Assembly: GCA_002221725.1 (NCBI GenBank) | Contig: NJFT01000049.1 | Location: forward strand, 62,001 to 126,000 | DNA from: Scedosporium boydii | Lineage: Eukaryota; Ascomycota; Sordariomycetes; Microascales; Microascaceae | Length of the DNA: 64,000 nt | Reading direction: 5' to 3' | Part shown: piece after piece, positions 1 to 9,307 of the stretch | Position numbering within the stretch: the stretch's first letter is position 1 | How the letters are laid out: each line of letters begins with the position of its first letter | Translations under genes and position numbers: made by a program | The notes under the pieces: model-generated | The model's input: only the letters and a program-made list of their open reading frames with translations | What the model was told of the DNA's origin: nothing | The model's database searches: none

Positions 1-734
1 GATTGTTTGGCTCGGCGACAACGTTTTGCGCGTGGGTCAGACGGTGACGGAGACGACGACTGTGGTGAAAGCGGAAGCGAAGAAGACGCGGGACGGACTG
101 GATATGATTGTTGTTGGCGTAGAGAAGAAATTCGATAACGAAAACGGCACTTCTCTGGTGGACAGAAGGTAGGTCACACCCCGCTCACTCCTCACACAGA
201 GACTCGGGGACCAGTTACTGACGGAGACGACAGAGACTGGCTGTTTCGGCCCGAACTGACAGAGGCCCCAGCGCTGATCCCACGAGGTGAAGCAAAGCCT
301 TTTCCTAGTGGTATGATATACACTCACAGCCCAGTGAGCCCTAGGCGCGTAGATCTCATCTAACCTCTGAACGACCAGGAACGCATACCCGCGACTTCAT
401 GCAAACTCCAATCAGCCTCTTCCGCTTCTCAGCCTTGACTTTCAACGCGCACATGATCCACTACTCGAAACAATGGTGCCGCGAAGTAGAAGGCCACCGA
501 GACATCGTCGTGCACGGTCCCTTGAACCTTGTAAACATGCTTGACCTTTGGCGTGACAGCAGAGGGGTGAAGGGGAGCGTGGTCCCTAGGCGTATTAGCT
601 ATCGAGCCATGTCTCCAATCTACGTTGGTGAGCCCTATAGAGCTGTGCTAGAGGGATCCGAGGCTGAACAGGCGGAGGTGAAGTTCTGGACGGAAGATGG
701 GAGGCTAGCCATGCAAGGAGCTATTCTACCTTGA
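1..734 (+). CDS. Hot-dog thioester dehydratase (HTD2 / mesaconyl-C4-CoA hydratase-like), 3' part
   Basis: Only the C-terminal part is present; the 5' end lies outside the window. Exons read as 1-168, 234-310 and 379-734, with introns GTAGGT..CAG and GTATGA..CAG, the second with a CTAAC branch site. The phases fit: the first join restores LVDRRDWLFRPE and the second leads into TPISLFRFSALTFNAHMIHY. This last block, with its downstream VVHGPL motif, is typical of the second hot-dog domain of fungal homologues of bacterial mesaconyl-C4-CoA hydratase and of mitochondrial 3-hydroxyacyl-thioester dehydratase type 2. The family hydrates or dehydrates acyl thioesters, often in mitochondria. The substrate cannot be told from this fragment, and any targeting peptide would be in the missing part. 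The gene is convergent with the next one, about 200 bp away. Confidence 0.75.
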
Positions 735-931
735 AAGCGCCGTTTCTCATCAAATCACGCGACAACAGTAAGATCCTTAGTAGTAGGGACAAAAAGACCA
801 AAAGTATATAAATTTATACACCTAGCCGATTGAGAAATGGTACCTGTAGCTTAGTTAATGTAGTCGCGAGTGTTAGCTAGCGAGTGCTGGCGAAGTTGGC
901 AGCCTGACAAGCACACTCATATGCCACTTGC

Positions 932-2081
932 CTATACGCCCAAGTACTCATTTCTTCCAGGCCTACTCTTGCCTCCCCGCGACTTTAACCCCCAATACAG
1001 CAAGACCAGCGCTGTGAGGCCGCACGTCGACCCAACCCATATCACAAGATACGGCGACACAATTCGGTCACTGTCCTCGGGGATCCATTTGAAAAAAGGC
1101 ATAGAGAAGAACGTCTTCTCAACAAAGAAAATTAGTATTAGATCAGCGTAGCAGAACTGCTGCAGGGAACTCACCGCAAGAGACATTCCCGGCAGGAATA
1201 ACATGCCGAGGAAAGCCATGGTCTTCATCCGCCTACTGTCCCTTGATGTGTGTTCTGCGATAATCATGTTCGCCCTTGCATCCTTGCGCGAATAGTGGTT
1301 CCATTCCTGTCATGAAGTGCCGCGATTAGTGCTTGTATCCAAAACGTGGGAAAGCTTTGGCATTCAGGGATAATACCATTTGCGTAGCTAAGGACATGGC
1401 TCCTAGAAGGGTTTCGAATTGACTAACCTTACTATCCAACTCGTCTATCATCTCCCTCAATCTCGCCTCAATCCTCTCCCCGGCTCCTCGTTCGTTAACG
1501 TATGTGTCCTCTTTATTATCTTGCACAATTGGATAGTACGTTTTTGATATCCATTCCGAGTGCTCTACCATTCGTCTGAGCTGTGCCTTCATGCCCTCCA
1601 GCCCTGTCTTCCGCAAGCACGCAGTCATCCAAATGTCGGTAGCTGCAGAGTCAGTGAATTGGGAGCCAATCTCCTCCGCGAGTTCCGGTGATTTCTTAGA
1701 GAAGCTATCGGCAGTCTGCTGCTCAGCTCGTTCCCTGGGTGGCTTCTCGTCGGAATGGAATTTGCGTTTCAGATAGTTTACCCTCTCGTAAACCTTGCAT
1801 TTTTGCTCGTCAAAATTATCAAGGAGTCGTCGCCTCTCCAGCTCTACAAAGACCATGGGGAGCAATAGAGGATGCAGTGCTGTGTCAGATTGGGCAATCT
1901 GGTTTATAAACCTTTTGGCGTCATGAAAAGTCCCCGGGGTACCCCCATAGATGATACCACACGTCTTCCCCGAGGACGGAAAGCTCGTCACCGACATGAC
2001 AATATCCCCATGATAATATTCTAGATTGTCTTTAGATCCAATTATATAATCTCCGGCTGCGGTACCGACTTGTGGTTTCAA
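932..2081 (-). CDS. CorA-like membrane protein (fungal Mg2+ transporter-like family)
   Basis: Three exons on the minus strand: 2081-1377, 1306-1175 and 1117-932, giving about 340 aa. Both introns (GTATTA..CAG, 70 nt; GTGAGT..GAG, 57 nt) are in phase 0 and restore ATQM-EWNHYSRKDARANM and PGMSLA-KTFFSMPFFKW. The first two thirds are soluble and helical (ALHPLLLPMVFVELERRR). Two C-terminal membrane segments follow, around MKTMAFLGMLFLPG and YLVIWVGSTCGLTALVLLYW. The block HTSRDSRRMKTMAFLGM before the first segment is the hallmark of fungal CorA-like proteins. The canonical GMN selectivity motif is not visible; MPFF stands near its place, as in many fungal relatives whose transport role is unproven. 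An extra upstream exon cannot be excluded. Confidence 0.7.
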
Positions 2082-2911
2082 GATTTAGTCGTGGTGGTTG
2101 AAGGAAAGATCGAAAAAGAGAAAAGAGTAAGAGGAGGAAACTAGATGATGGAACTAAACAAGAGACGCAAGTATCTCGGTCTCCTCAGGTTTGAAACCAA
2201 CGCAGACGCGAATATTCTATCTCGTTAGACTTCGGGATTAGCATAAGAATTACGTCAATTTAATGCATGGAGTTCTTACCTTATACTATGCACTGTAATT
2301 TTGGTTGTAATGTTCCTTTTATTTCCAAACAATTGTCGAAATCTGCTACGGTTAAACCCGTTCTCTTCGTCGTCTAACACTAGAAGGTTCCAATCTGCCG
2401 GACGATATCGTTCCTGGTATGGATGTACGCCACCTCAAGAAGCCTATCGGCTCGTATAGATTGGGTAGATTTCTAAATTCTCTCCCAAATGGGCGGGGTT
2501 TAATCAGAAAACAATAATAATCTCTCTAACATCCCACATCCAGCCGCGATGGCGGTTCGATATGTTCGCCCGTCGGTGGTACCCATACAAGACGAAGTGT
2601 CAGACTCTTCTTAAGTCTCTCCGGTTCCGAAAGAAAATAAACAGGAATAAGTTCTCCTGTGAACCTCGCCGCTTGAAATGGCTGCGCGGGTTCACAAGGA
2701 GGTCGGGTGCTTCGCGCCCTTTGCTTGACTAGTGCTCGAAAGCCACATCTACCGCGATAGTTTATCATTACTGGTGCCAAGGATTCACAACAAGACCTCA
2801 AATTGAACTATAAGGGCCAGAATATTCGCAACCTTTAACATCTTTCTCCTCGTCAACTTATCGTCCGTCTCCATCATTCCATAAACAACAACTCAATTCC
2901 ACTATCCCACA
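2082..2911. other. Intergenic, divergent promoter region
   Basis: This holds the 5' flanks of the CorA-like gene (leftward) and the GFA gene (rightward). A 91-codon minus-strand reading frame at 2526-2801 shows no domain and is probably chance. Confidence 0.5.
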
Positions 2912-3619
2912 ATGACCGCCTATTACGAGGACTCGTCCCTATTCCCCATGGAGGGCGGCTGCTCCTGCGGTCTCATCCGCTACCAAGTCACCAAAGCCCC
3001 CATCGTCGTCCACTGCTGTCACTGCACCTCCTGCCAGCGCGAAAGCGGCGCGGCCTTCGCCATCAACGCCATCGTCGAGTCCACCTGTCTGAAGCAGCTC
3101 TCCCCCAGCCAGCCCATTGTTCCCGCCGGCGGCCAAGGAACTGTTCCCCCCGCCCCGGCTTTCCCTATCCTGGCGCATCCGCCACATGAGGGAGACTTGC
3201 CTGACGATGACCTACCCCTTCGGTATGCCTTAATCGACCGCCCGGACGACGCGCCGGCACTGAAGCGCGTCACTCTGCCGACCCAATCTGGACGTGGCCA
3301 GTCCGTCGCTCGCTGCCCGAGCTGCGGGGTGTGCGTATGGAGCCACTACGGAGGTGCGGGTGGATATTTTGCTTTCGTTAAAGTCGGTACCCTTGACGAG
3401 GCGTGGAGGGTTAATCCCGACGTCCACATTTACACGAGGAGCAAGAGACCGTTTGTCACGTTGGATGACGGGGCGAAGCAATACGAGGCTTTCTATGGTC
3501 ATTGGAATGAGGTGTATCGTCCCGAATCGATCGAGCGCTGGGAGAAGGTGTGGCCGGAGGTGCAAGCATACCGCGCTGCCGCTGCTGAGAGGTTCGAAAG
3601 ACAGAAACAACAGGGCTGA
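2912..3619 (+). CDS. GFA/CENP-V domain protein (glutathione-dependent formaldehyde-activating enzyme-like)
   Basis: Intronless, 235 aa. Zinc-ligand cysteines appear in the family order: GGCSCGLIRY near residue 18, HCCHCTSCQRES near residue 38 and RCPSCGVCVW near residue 135. The end of the domain reads GTLDEAWRVNPDVHIYTRSKRPF. A Pro/Gly/Ala-rich insert lies between the second and third cysteine groups. Bacterial Gfa was proposed to speed formation of S-hydroxymethyl-glutathione; most fungal members are uncharacterised and may bind other small thiols or act in C1 or xenobiotic metabolism. No signal peptide, so probably cytosolic. The start ATG follows CCCACA and is the first in frame. Family assignment is firm, substrate unknown. 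Confidence 0.85.
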   Translation: MTAYYEDSSLFPMEGGCSCGLIRYQVTKAPIVVHCCHCTSCQRESGAAFAINAIVESTCLKQLSPSQPIVPAGGQGTVPPAPAFPILAHPPHEGDLPDDDLPLRYALIDRPDDAPALKRVTLPTQSGRGQSVARCPSCGVCVWSHYGGAGGYFAFVKVGTLDEAWRVNPDVHIYTRSKRPFVTLDDGAKQYEAFYGHWNEVYRPESIERWEKVWPEVQAYRAAAAERFERQKQQG

Positions 3620-4237
3620 AACTATATCCAGAGTTCACTGTGTCTAGACAACGTGCCCTGCGCTGCATTATTGCGTGTGTAGTTCCTAGGAGAAGATATA
3701 TCGTTTTTAGAATGCCCTACCTACTCGCCATCTCTACGGACGGTTGACCAAATCTATGGTGATTTTGTAAATAGGAGGGTTATAATACCTCGTGCTAATG
3801 AATGTTTTAGCGAGTCGTTCGTTGCATGTCATCCCAACCTATCGATTCGTGGCGTTCCGTTCCAGCATTGGCCTTCAATATCAATGGTCGGAAGGATTTT
3901 GATTTGGTCCAATTATGGCCCGTGATCCAATCTTCTCACGTCCACCAATTGTCGTGGTCGGTCGATCATGACGTGGTGATGGTTTTCCCCTCTTCCATGG
4001 TGGTTGCCTAGAGTAAGATGCAGCCCAGCCAGAACGAATGGGGGCCTCGGTATACTAAATCTGATATCTCCCGAGTCCCGCGCAGATTCCTAATTCCTGT
4101 CTTTGAATTGTCACTGTCAAGTCTATTCCGCTCCACTACCTCACACTTAAAATCCTTGCCAAAATCAGTGATACACCATTCCAAACCTTAACTTGACATC
4201 AACTCCAGCTTGATAAAGAACGCATTCAGCAGTCAGA
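3620..4237. other. Intergenic region
   Basis: 3' flank of the GFA gene and 5' flank of the NACHT-ankyrin gene. I see no convincing coding or repeat signal. Confidence 0.5.
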
Positions 4238-7200
4238 ATGACACCAAAATATGACGAGTACACCGAGGCCCTGGCTTCGGCCGCGGGTGACTACGAATGG
4301 CGACGAGCCGGCATAAAAGAGAGAGCCGATGGCACCTGCGAATGGATCTTGGAGCAGGACATGTTCAAGCAGTGGCTCTCAGACGATGCTCCGTTTCTTC
4401 TTTGGCTCACCGGGATCATGAAATCCGGCAAATCAGTTCTCGCGGACTTCCTAGCCAGTGATCTTGCTTCTCGGAAACCAGATGCGATAATATGCTCGTA
4501 CTTCTTCCCGGAACCGGCTATGTTTGAGAAGAAGCCCATCTTTACGGCGGATGCAAGCCAAGCGCTCGCTGCTCTCCTTCACCAAGCACTCACGAAAGAA
4601 CCCACGTTGGCCGCAGCTGCGAGGGCTCAGATTACGGAAAATGAAATCACCTCCTCATCAATTCCCACTGCAGCCCTCACACGTGCCCTTTTCGATGTTT
4701 CCAAGAAGCTTGAAGTCGATGGTCGACGATTGATATGCATCATCGACGGCCTTGACAGTTGTGAGGACGGCTCTAGGACAGAATTCATTTCCGAGTTAAT
4801 ACCCACCGACGCAAACCTGAAAGGGAATTTGAAGATATTCTTCACCAGTCGGCCTGATTTCGGTGTTTCCCGGGCCTTTGGGGACGTCGGTTCACGTATC
4901 CGCATTCGAAGCGAAGACATTCCTGCGATTCTGGATCAAGACGTAAAGAAAGTCATTCAGAGCGAAGCTGATGTACTTCAATCTAAACGAGTCATTGACG
5001 TGGTCAGAGCCCGCATTCTTAACCTCAATCTCTGGGCGGATTTGGACGGCTCATACCTCCGGTTTACGCCAATTCTCCAAGCTTTAGCAGAGGACACGGC
5101 GGCTGATAAGCCTCTTCGCCAAATCATCTTCGAGACGAATCGGAAACACTTCGATCAATATTACGAAACGCTGTTGGGGTCCCTACCAGATGAGAAGGGT
5201 ACTTACGATTTGTTTCATTGTCTCCTGACATCACAAGATAATACCCTCACCTTGACGGATCTCAATGTCCTCCTAGCGCTTGATGACGAGGTTCAATCCC
5301 TTCAAGACCTGGAGAAACGACTTGATCCCGACATTGAGACTACAATTCAACGGCTAGGGGGCCCCTTGGTGCGCATCTCTAGGTCTAGGGTTGGGCTCGT
5401 CAATAATTCCGTTCTGGAGTCGTTCACACGCCGGTGGGACAAGGAAGCGAAAGATGGACCGCGGCCCTTTGATAAATCAAGTGCCTACCTCGCATTGACC
5501 GAAAAATGCACGAAGTTTCTCCTCCTCTGGACTCCTTCCGCAATTCAAGGGTTATCAGCTGATATGAAAGAGACATTCAAAACATCCTCTCGCGTGCCGG
5601 TCTTGTACTGGCATACTTACGCCAAAAACGCCGGGTTCCATGGGGAAAAGAATCCTCTGACCCCTCCAGCTGACTCTGATCAGGTCGATCGTATATGGGC
5701 GGCAATGCAGAAGCTATGTGACCCATCACAGGATTACATTGGAACTTGGTGGCGGTACTTTGTAAGGGCGCCCGGTTACCGCTGCTACAAAGACGGTGGC
5801 ATCTGGTACGAAGAAGTGAAGAAGCAGCAGCAGCAGCAGCAGCAGCAGCGTGAACGGATCGACTTTATTCGCCGTGCAGTTTCCGAGGGCGACGTGACGA
5901 TTTTACATCATCTCCTCTGCTTGAGAGACACGGATAATATGGCGTATGCGATTCTAGAAAGAGCAGCAGACGACACAGACCTGCTTCAATATGCGATCCG
6001 GCGGGGCCAGGGCGAGGTTATGAGCAATATTCTTAGAGTCCACGGACACCTCCCTCTCCAAAGGGAGGTTGCGCTTGGGGAAGTTCTCGACCGAAACTCT
6101 ACGTTGCTTCGATATCTTCTTTACCCTGAAGGAGACATCCCACTGAAGACGCTTTTAGCCCTTGCCACCACCATACCGAGACCCAATATGTCCGAAGACC
6201 TGGACGAGGAGAGTAAAGAGCTTTTGTCCCGCCATCTGGCTCTCGCGTGTCTGTCCTCAAACGATGAACTTGTCACCCAGCTTATCGAAGAAGGAGCCGA
6301 CGTCAACGCAGCCACATATGGATTGACGCCGCTGATGATTTCAGTGCTTGGAGACAACCCCAAGGTGGTACGTCTGCTGTTGGATAAAGGAGCCCGGTCG
6401 GATTATGTGTGCCACTATGAGGCTAGTGGCGTGGAACCGACCTTAATTTACGAGGAGCCAGCTGAAGGCGGTATTAAGGGGAAACTCTTGGAGCACAACA
6501 TCTTGGTTGTGATGCAACGCCTCTGGGACTTCTTACAACGCGAGAAATTTGTCGAGACGCCGTTAACGCTAGCAAGCCGCCTCAACCAAACGGGGATTCG
6601 CTCCATGCTAACGGGCGACGAGCGGGACACGACAGCAACGACTACGCTCATCGCCCGAAGAGGCTTGGGCATTGAGAACGGAGACCCTAGCCCCGCGCTC
6701 CGTCAAGTCATACTAAGAAACCTGGATCTTCTCGAAAAGCCCGATGTTCTAGGGCGCGAGCTTTGTCACATTGTTGCCAAAGTAAATGCACCGTCCGTAA
6801 CGGAGGAACTGATTGTTTGCGGTGCCATGAACATGGCGGCATATGATGAGTCTGGTAAGAGGCCGATACACTCGGCAGCTGAGAACGGAATGACGGAGAA
6901 TCTAGAAATCTTCGTAAAGTATGGGGGAGAGGATGCGCTACTCGCCGCCGATAACAAAGGGTGGGGATGTTTCCAATACGCACTTCGGGCCGGCCGGGTC
7001 TCAACGGTGATCAGTCTGCTCGAAAACCACCCAATCGTAGGTACTATAAAAGGTCCTGATGGCATGACAATGCTCCACAACGCCGTCTACGGAGCCGTAA
7101 ACAGCGGCTGCCTAGACATTGTCGACACCGTGCTCGGACAGCCGAATTGCAACATCGATGGTCGGGATGATAAAGGCCGCACCGCCCTGCACCATGTGAT

Positions 7201-7510
7201 TGAGGCTGTCCTGCAACTGGAGAGGTCTGGCTCCCAAAATTTGTCGATCGGCGCAGAGGTGGCCAAGCTGCTTGTGGTCCGCGGTCTGGAGTACCTAATT
7301 GCGGATGCCAATGGGGAGACACCTCTATCGTTCGCACAGAGAAGACGGAAGGAGAATCAGATGGGAGAAGATGAAGACTTGGAGTCCCGCATCGTCGATG
7401 TGCTGAGAGATGTCGAGGATATTTTGAGAAGGGCGCCGTTGTGGGGGGATAATAGGTTGAACCAGGCCCAGATTATGGCCAACTACCAGCAGTTTCTGAC
7501 AGGACGCTGA
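4238..7510 (+). CDS. NACHT-ankyrin NLR-like protein without an N-terminal effector domain
   Basis: Intronless, 1090 aa. The N-terminus opens directly in the linker preceding a fungal NACHT (TCEWILEQDMFKQWLS), so the usual effector domain is absent. The Walker A loop is GIMKSGKS (59-66), unusual beside the common GKPGSGKS. Walker B is LICIIDGLDSC around residue 170, followed by FFTSRPDF (sensor-like). After a winged-helix-like region there is an eight-glutamine tract encoded by pure CAG (5824-5847). At least five or six degenerate ankyrin repeats follow (for example TYGLTPLMISVLGDNPKVVR and GRTALHHVIEA). NACHT STAND proteins act as nucleotide-controlled oligomerising switches in fungal non-self recognition; the ankyrins would form the sensor. 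Without an effector domain it may work with a partner, regulate another NLR or be a truncated allele. I looked for an upstream exon with an effector domain and found none. Confidence 0.85.
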   Translation: MTPKYDEYTEALASAAGDYEWRRAGIKERADGTCEWILEQDMFKQWLSDDAPFLLWLTGIMKSGKSVLADFLASDLASRKPDAIICSYFFPEPAMFEKKPIFTADASQALAALLHQALTKEPTLAAAARAQITENEITSSSIPTAALTRALFDVSKKLEVDGRRLICIIDGLDSCEDGSRTEFISELIPTDANLKGNLKIFFTSRPDFGVSRAFGDVGSRIRIRSEDIPAILDQDVKKVIQSEADVLQSKRVIDVVRARILNLNLWADLDGSYLRFTPILQALAEDTAADKPLRQIIFETNRKHFDQYYETLLGSLPDEKGTYDLFHCLLTSQDNTLTLTDLNVLLALDDEVQSLQDLEKRLDPDIETTIQRLGGPLVRISRSRVGLVNNSVLESFTRRWDKEAKDGPRPFDKSSAYLALTEKCTKFLLLWTPSAIQGLSADMKETFKTSSRVPVLYWHTYAKNAGFHGEKNPLTPPADSDQVDRIWAAMQKLCDPSQDYIGTWWRYFVRAPGYRCYKDGGIWYEEVKKQQQQQQQQRERIDFIRRAVSEGDVTILHHLLCLRDTDNMAYAILERAADDTDLLQYAIRRGQGEVMSNILRVHGHLPLQREVALGEVLDRNSTLLRYLLYPEGDIPLKTLLALATTIPRPNMSEDLDEESKELLSRHLALACLSSNDELVTQLIEEGADVNAATYGLTPLMISVLGDNPKVVRLLLDKGARSDYVCHYEASGVEPTLIYEEPAEGGIKGKLLEHNILVVMQRLWDFLQREKFVETPLTLASRLNQTGIRSMLTGDERDTTATTTLIARRGLGIENGDPSPALRQVILRNLDLLEKPDVLGRELCHIVAKVNAPSVTEELIVCGAMNMAAYDESGKRPIHSAAENGMTENLEIFVKYGGEDALLAADNKGWGCFQYALRAGRVSTVISLLENHPIVGTIKGPDGMTMLHNAVYGAVNSGCLDIVDTVLGQPNCNIDGRDDKGRTALHHVIEAVLQLERSGSQNLSIGAEVAKLLVVRGLEYLIADANGETPLSFAQRRRKENQMGEDEDLESRIVDVLRDVEDILRRAPLWGDNRLNQAQIMANYQQFLTGR
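5824..5847 (+). repeat. (CAG)8 microsatellite coding polyglutamine
   Basis: Eight uninterrupted CAG codons inside the NACHT-ankyrin gene, between the NACHT-associated region and the ankyrin repeats. Pure codon repetition suggests slippage and possible length polymorphism between strains. Confidence 0.9.
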
Positions 7511-9307
7511 GTCGAATCCCGTTTACCGGCGTAGCTGATGGGCAATTAGATGATATTACTTTTGATAGAACAGAAAAAAAATAGTGATTCGCCTCAAGAC
7601 CGCGATACCTCATCCCCTCCAACCTCCTCTACTCTTTCCCCCCCTTTTCGTTCCTTCCAAGCACAACGGCTTCCTCGCTCCTTCCACATTCCATCCGCCA
7701 CCAAAAAGCCCTCGAAATAATGCTATAAGCAAGAATAATCCCCCGCCCTTTCACCAGACGACCCAGCGAAGCAGTAGCCGAGTTGGTGTTAAGGCAGTGG
7801 CGCTCCCTACGGGGAGGCTTGGGTTCGAATCCTACCTTGCCCGAGTAATTTCCACTGCGAACCGGGACCCAGGGATCGAGAAAAGGAAGACTCTTCGAGG
7901 AAATATCCCGCTGCAATGGAGATCCCCATCTGGCCTGGCCAGTGGTCCAAGCGGGAGGCGCGACCCCTGAGTAGGAGGGGGCACAGGGCCTAGTAGATTT
8001 TTTTTTTTAAATAAAATATATAAAATAAAATAAAATTTTTTGGTTAATTCTTTTTGAGGCTTCAAGATGCAGAGATAACTCCGTCTTAATAGAATCTCCA
8101 CGGTAAAAAATTAGATCTAATTATTCCCTCTAGGGGGGAGGATTGATCATCGATCGTTTCCGTAAATCCAACCCTGGGCCTGGCATCACCCAGATCGCGC
8201 AATTGATTTTGGCGAACCTATGCAATGAGATGAGATAGTTTACTATTACCTGGGATTTCTAGATGCCCTCTTAGTTTTACTCCGCCCTCCCCCCAAGTAT
8301 TCTCTATTCAAAGGTCATTAGCAGCGCACTGAAAGACCTGCTAAAACAGGTGTTGGCATTCCTTTCAGGTAGTTAGATGGCCGCCAAGGGATACTCCACT
8401 CGCCTAAGCACTAGATATCTTTTGGGAGAGAAAGTTGGAGGGGTTGGGAGCTTTGCCAGAGCCATTGGTGCGTCTACTCGTTCCGTTCTCTGGTCGGCAT
8501 CGGCAAGGTCAGACACCGTCCTCATGTTAGTGTGGGCACCAATGTGTCCCAGTCTCCCTTCGATCGGAGCTCCTCGGCGCCGACAATGAATGGCGACCCC
8601 CGTTAATCCCCCCAGACTTGCCACTTCGATCATAATCTTCACTTCACTTCTCCACTCACATCCGCTTCTGGACGTAGGATGCAACATGAAGATGCGTTAA
8701 TAACTGAGAGGATTTTTTCGTTCTCTGAAGCCGAGTGAACGGTTCCAATGACGATCCAATGACGATGCTCCTTTTTCTTTCGTTGGCTACGGATCATATA
8801 AGCGCCTCAAGATCTACCAACCTCGGCAGCCTTCGTATCAAGCCCGGTTTCGAGAGAGAAACGGATGCGTCGGAGGAGCTGCCAGATATTCCTTGCTCTA
8901 CCTTGGGCCGTCCACGTACGTCCGACCCCATGCCAACTTTAACTTTCGGAAAGGCTCCACTTGCAACATCCAAGTTTCCAATCCTGAGCGATTGCATCCT
9001 ACGATGAATTAGTGGACTCGTCCACCTTTGCATGATTTCTGCCGTTGGGATTACAAACCAGGTCTGGAAGGCCGGGGGTCTCGGAGGGTGAAATGACGTC
9101 TGATGTCTTAGGGAGATTTTTCTCATCTACATATTAGATGAGACAGACTCTTACTATCGTTTTAAGTGCAGGTATGCCCGCGACCGACAAAGCATCTAGA
9201 CCTCATAAATAACATCTCAATGGCAGTCTCAGACCACTGTCGGGGAACCGAGTTGGCAACTTTGTACTATGGACCCGCTAGCGAGAAGCTAGTTGAGCTC
9301 TGTCATT
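7511..9307. other. Intergenic region carrying a SINE-like element
   Basis: Apart from the tRNA-derived element at about 7768-8040 there is no supported gene. Reading frames at 8373-8687 and 8794-9126 lack domain signatures. The last kilobase should contain the promoter of the ABC transporter. Confidence 0.5.
7768..8040 (+). mobile_element. tRNA-derived SINE-like element
   Basis: A pol III box A (TAGCCGAGTTGG, 7775-7786) fits the TRGCNNARYNGG consensus. A box B (GGTTCGAATCC, 7822-7832) follows after 36 nt, normal tRNA spacing. The segment resembles a tRNA-Leu/Ser type D arm and T arm, but the acceptor ends and the anticodon stem do not pair, so it is not a working tRNA. About 150 nt of unrelated body follow, then a T10 run and an A/T-rich simple tail (7988-8040). 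A tRNA-like head, an unrelated body and a simple tail is SINE architecture. The exact ends are uncertain because I could not define a target-site duplication. Confidence 0.55.

Noticed and set aside
2526..2801. Small minus-strand frame
   Set aside because: No domain and no conserved pattern recognised.
7584..7970. 128-codon frame across the SINE-like element
   Set aside because: Its sequence is explained by the tRNA-like head and body, and it does not begin with ATG.
9293..9307. Earlier start of the ABC gene
   Set aside because: This upstream in-frame part begins with TTG; the first ATG is at 9308.
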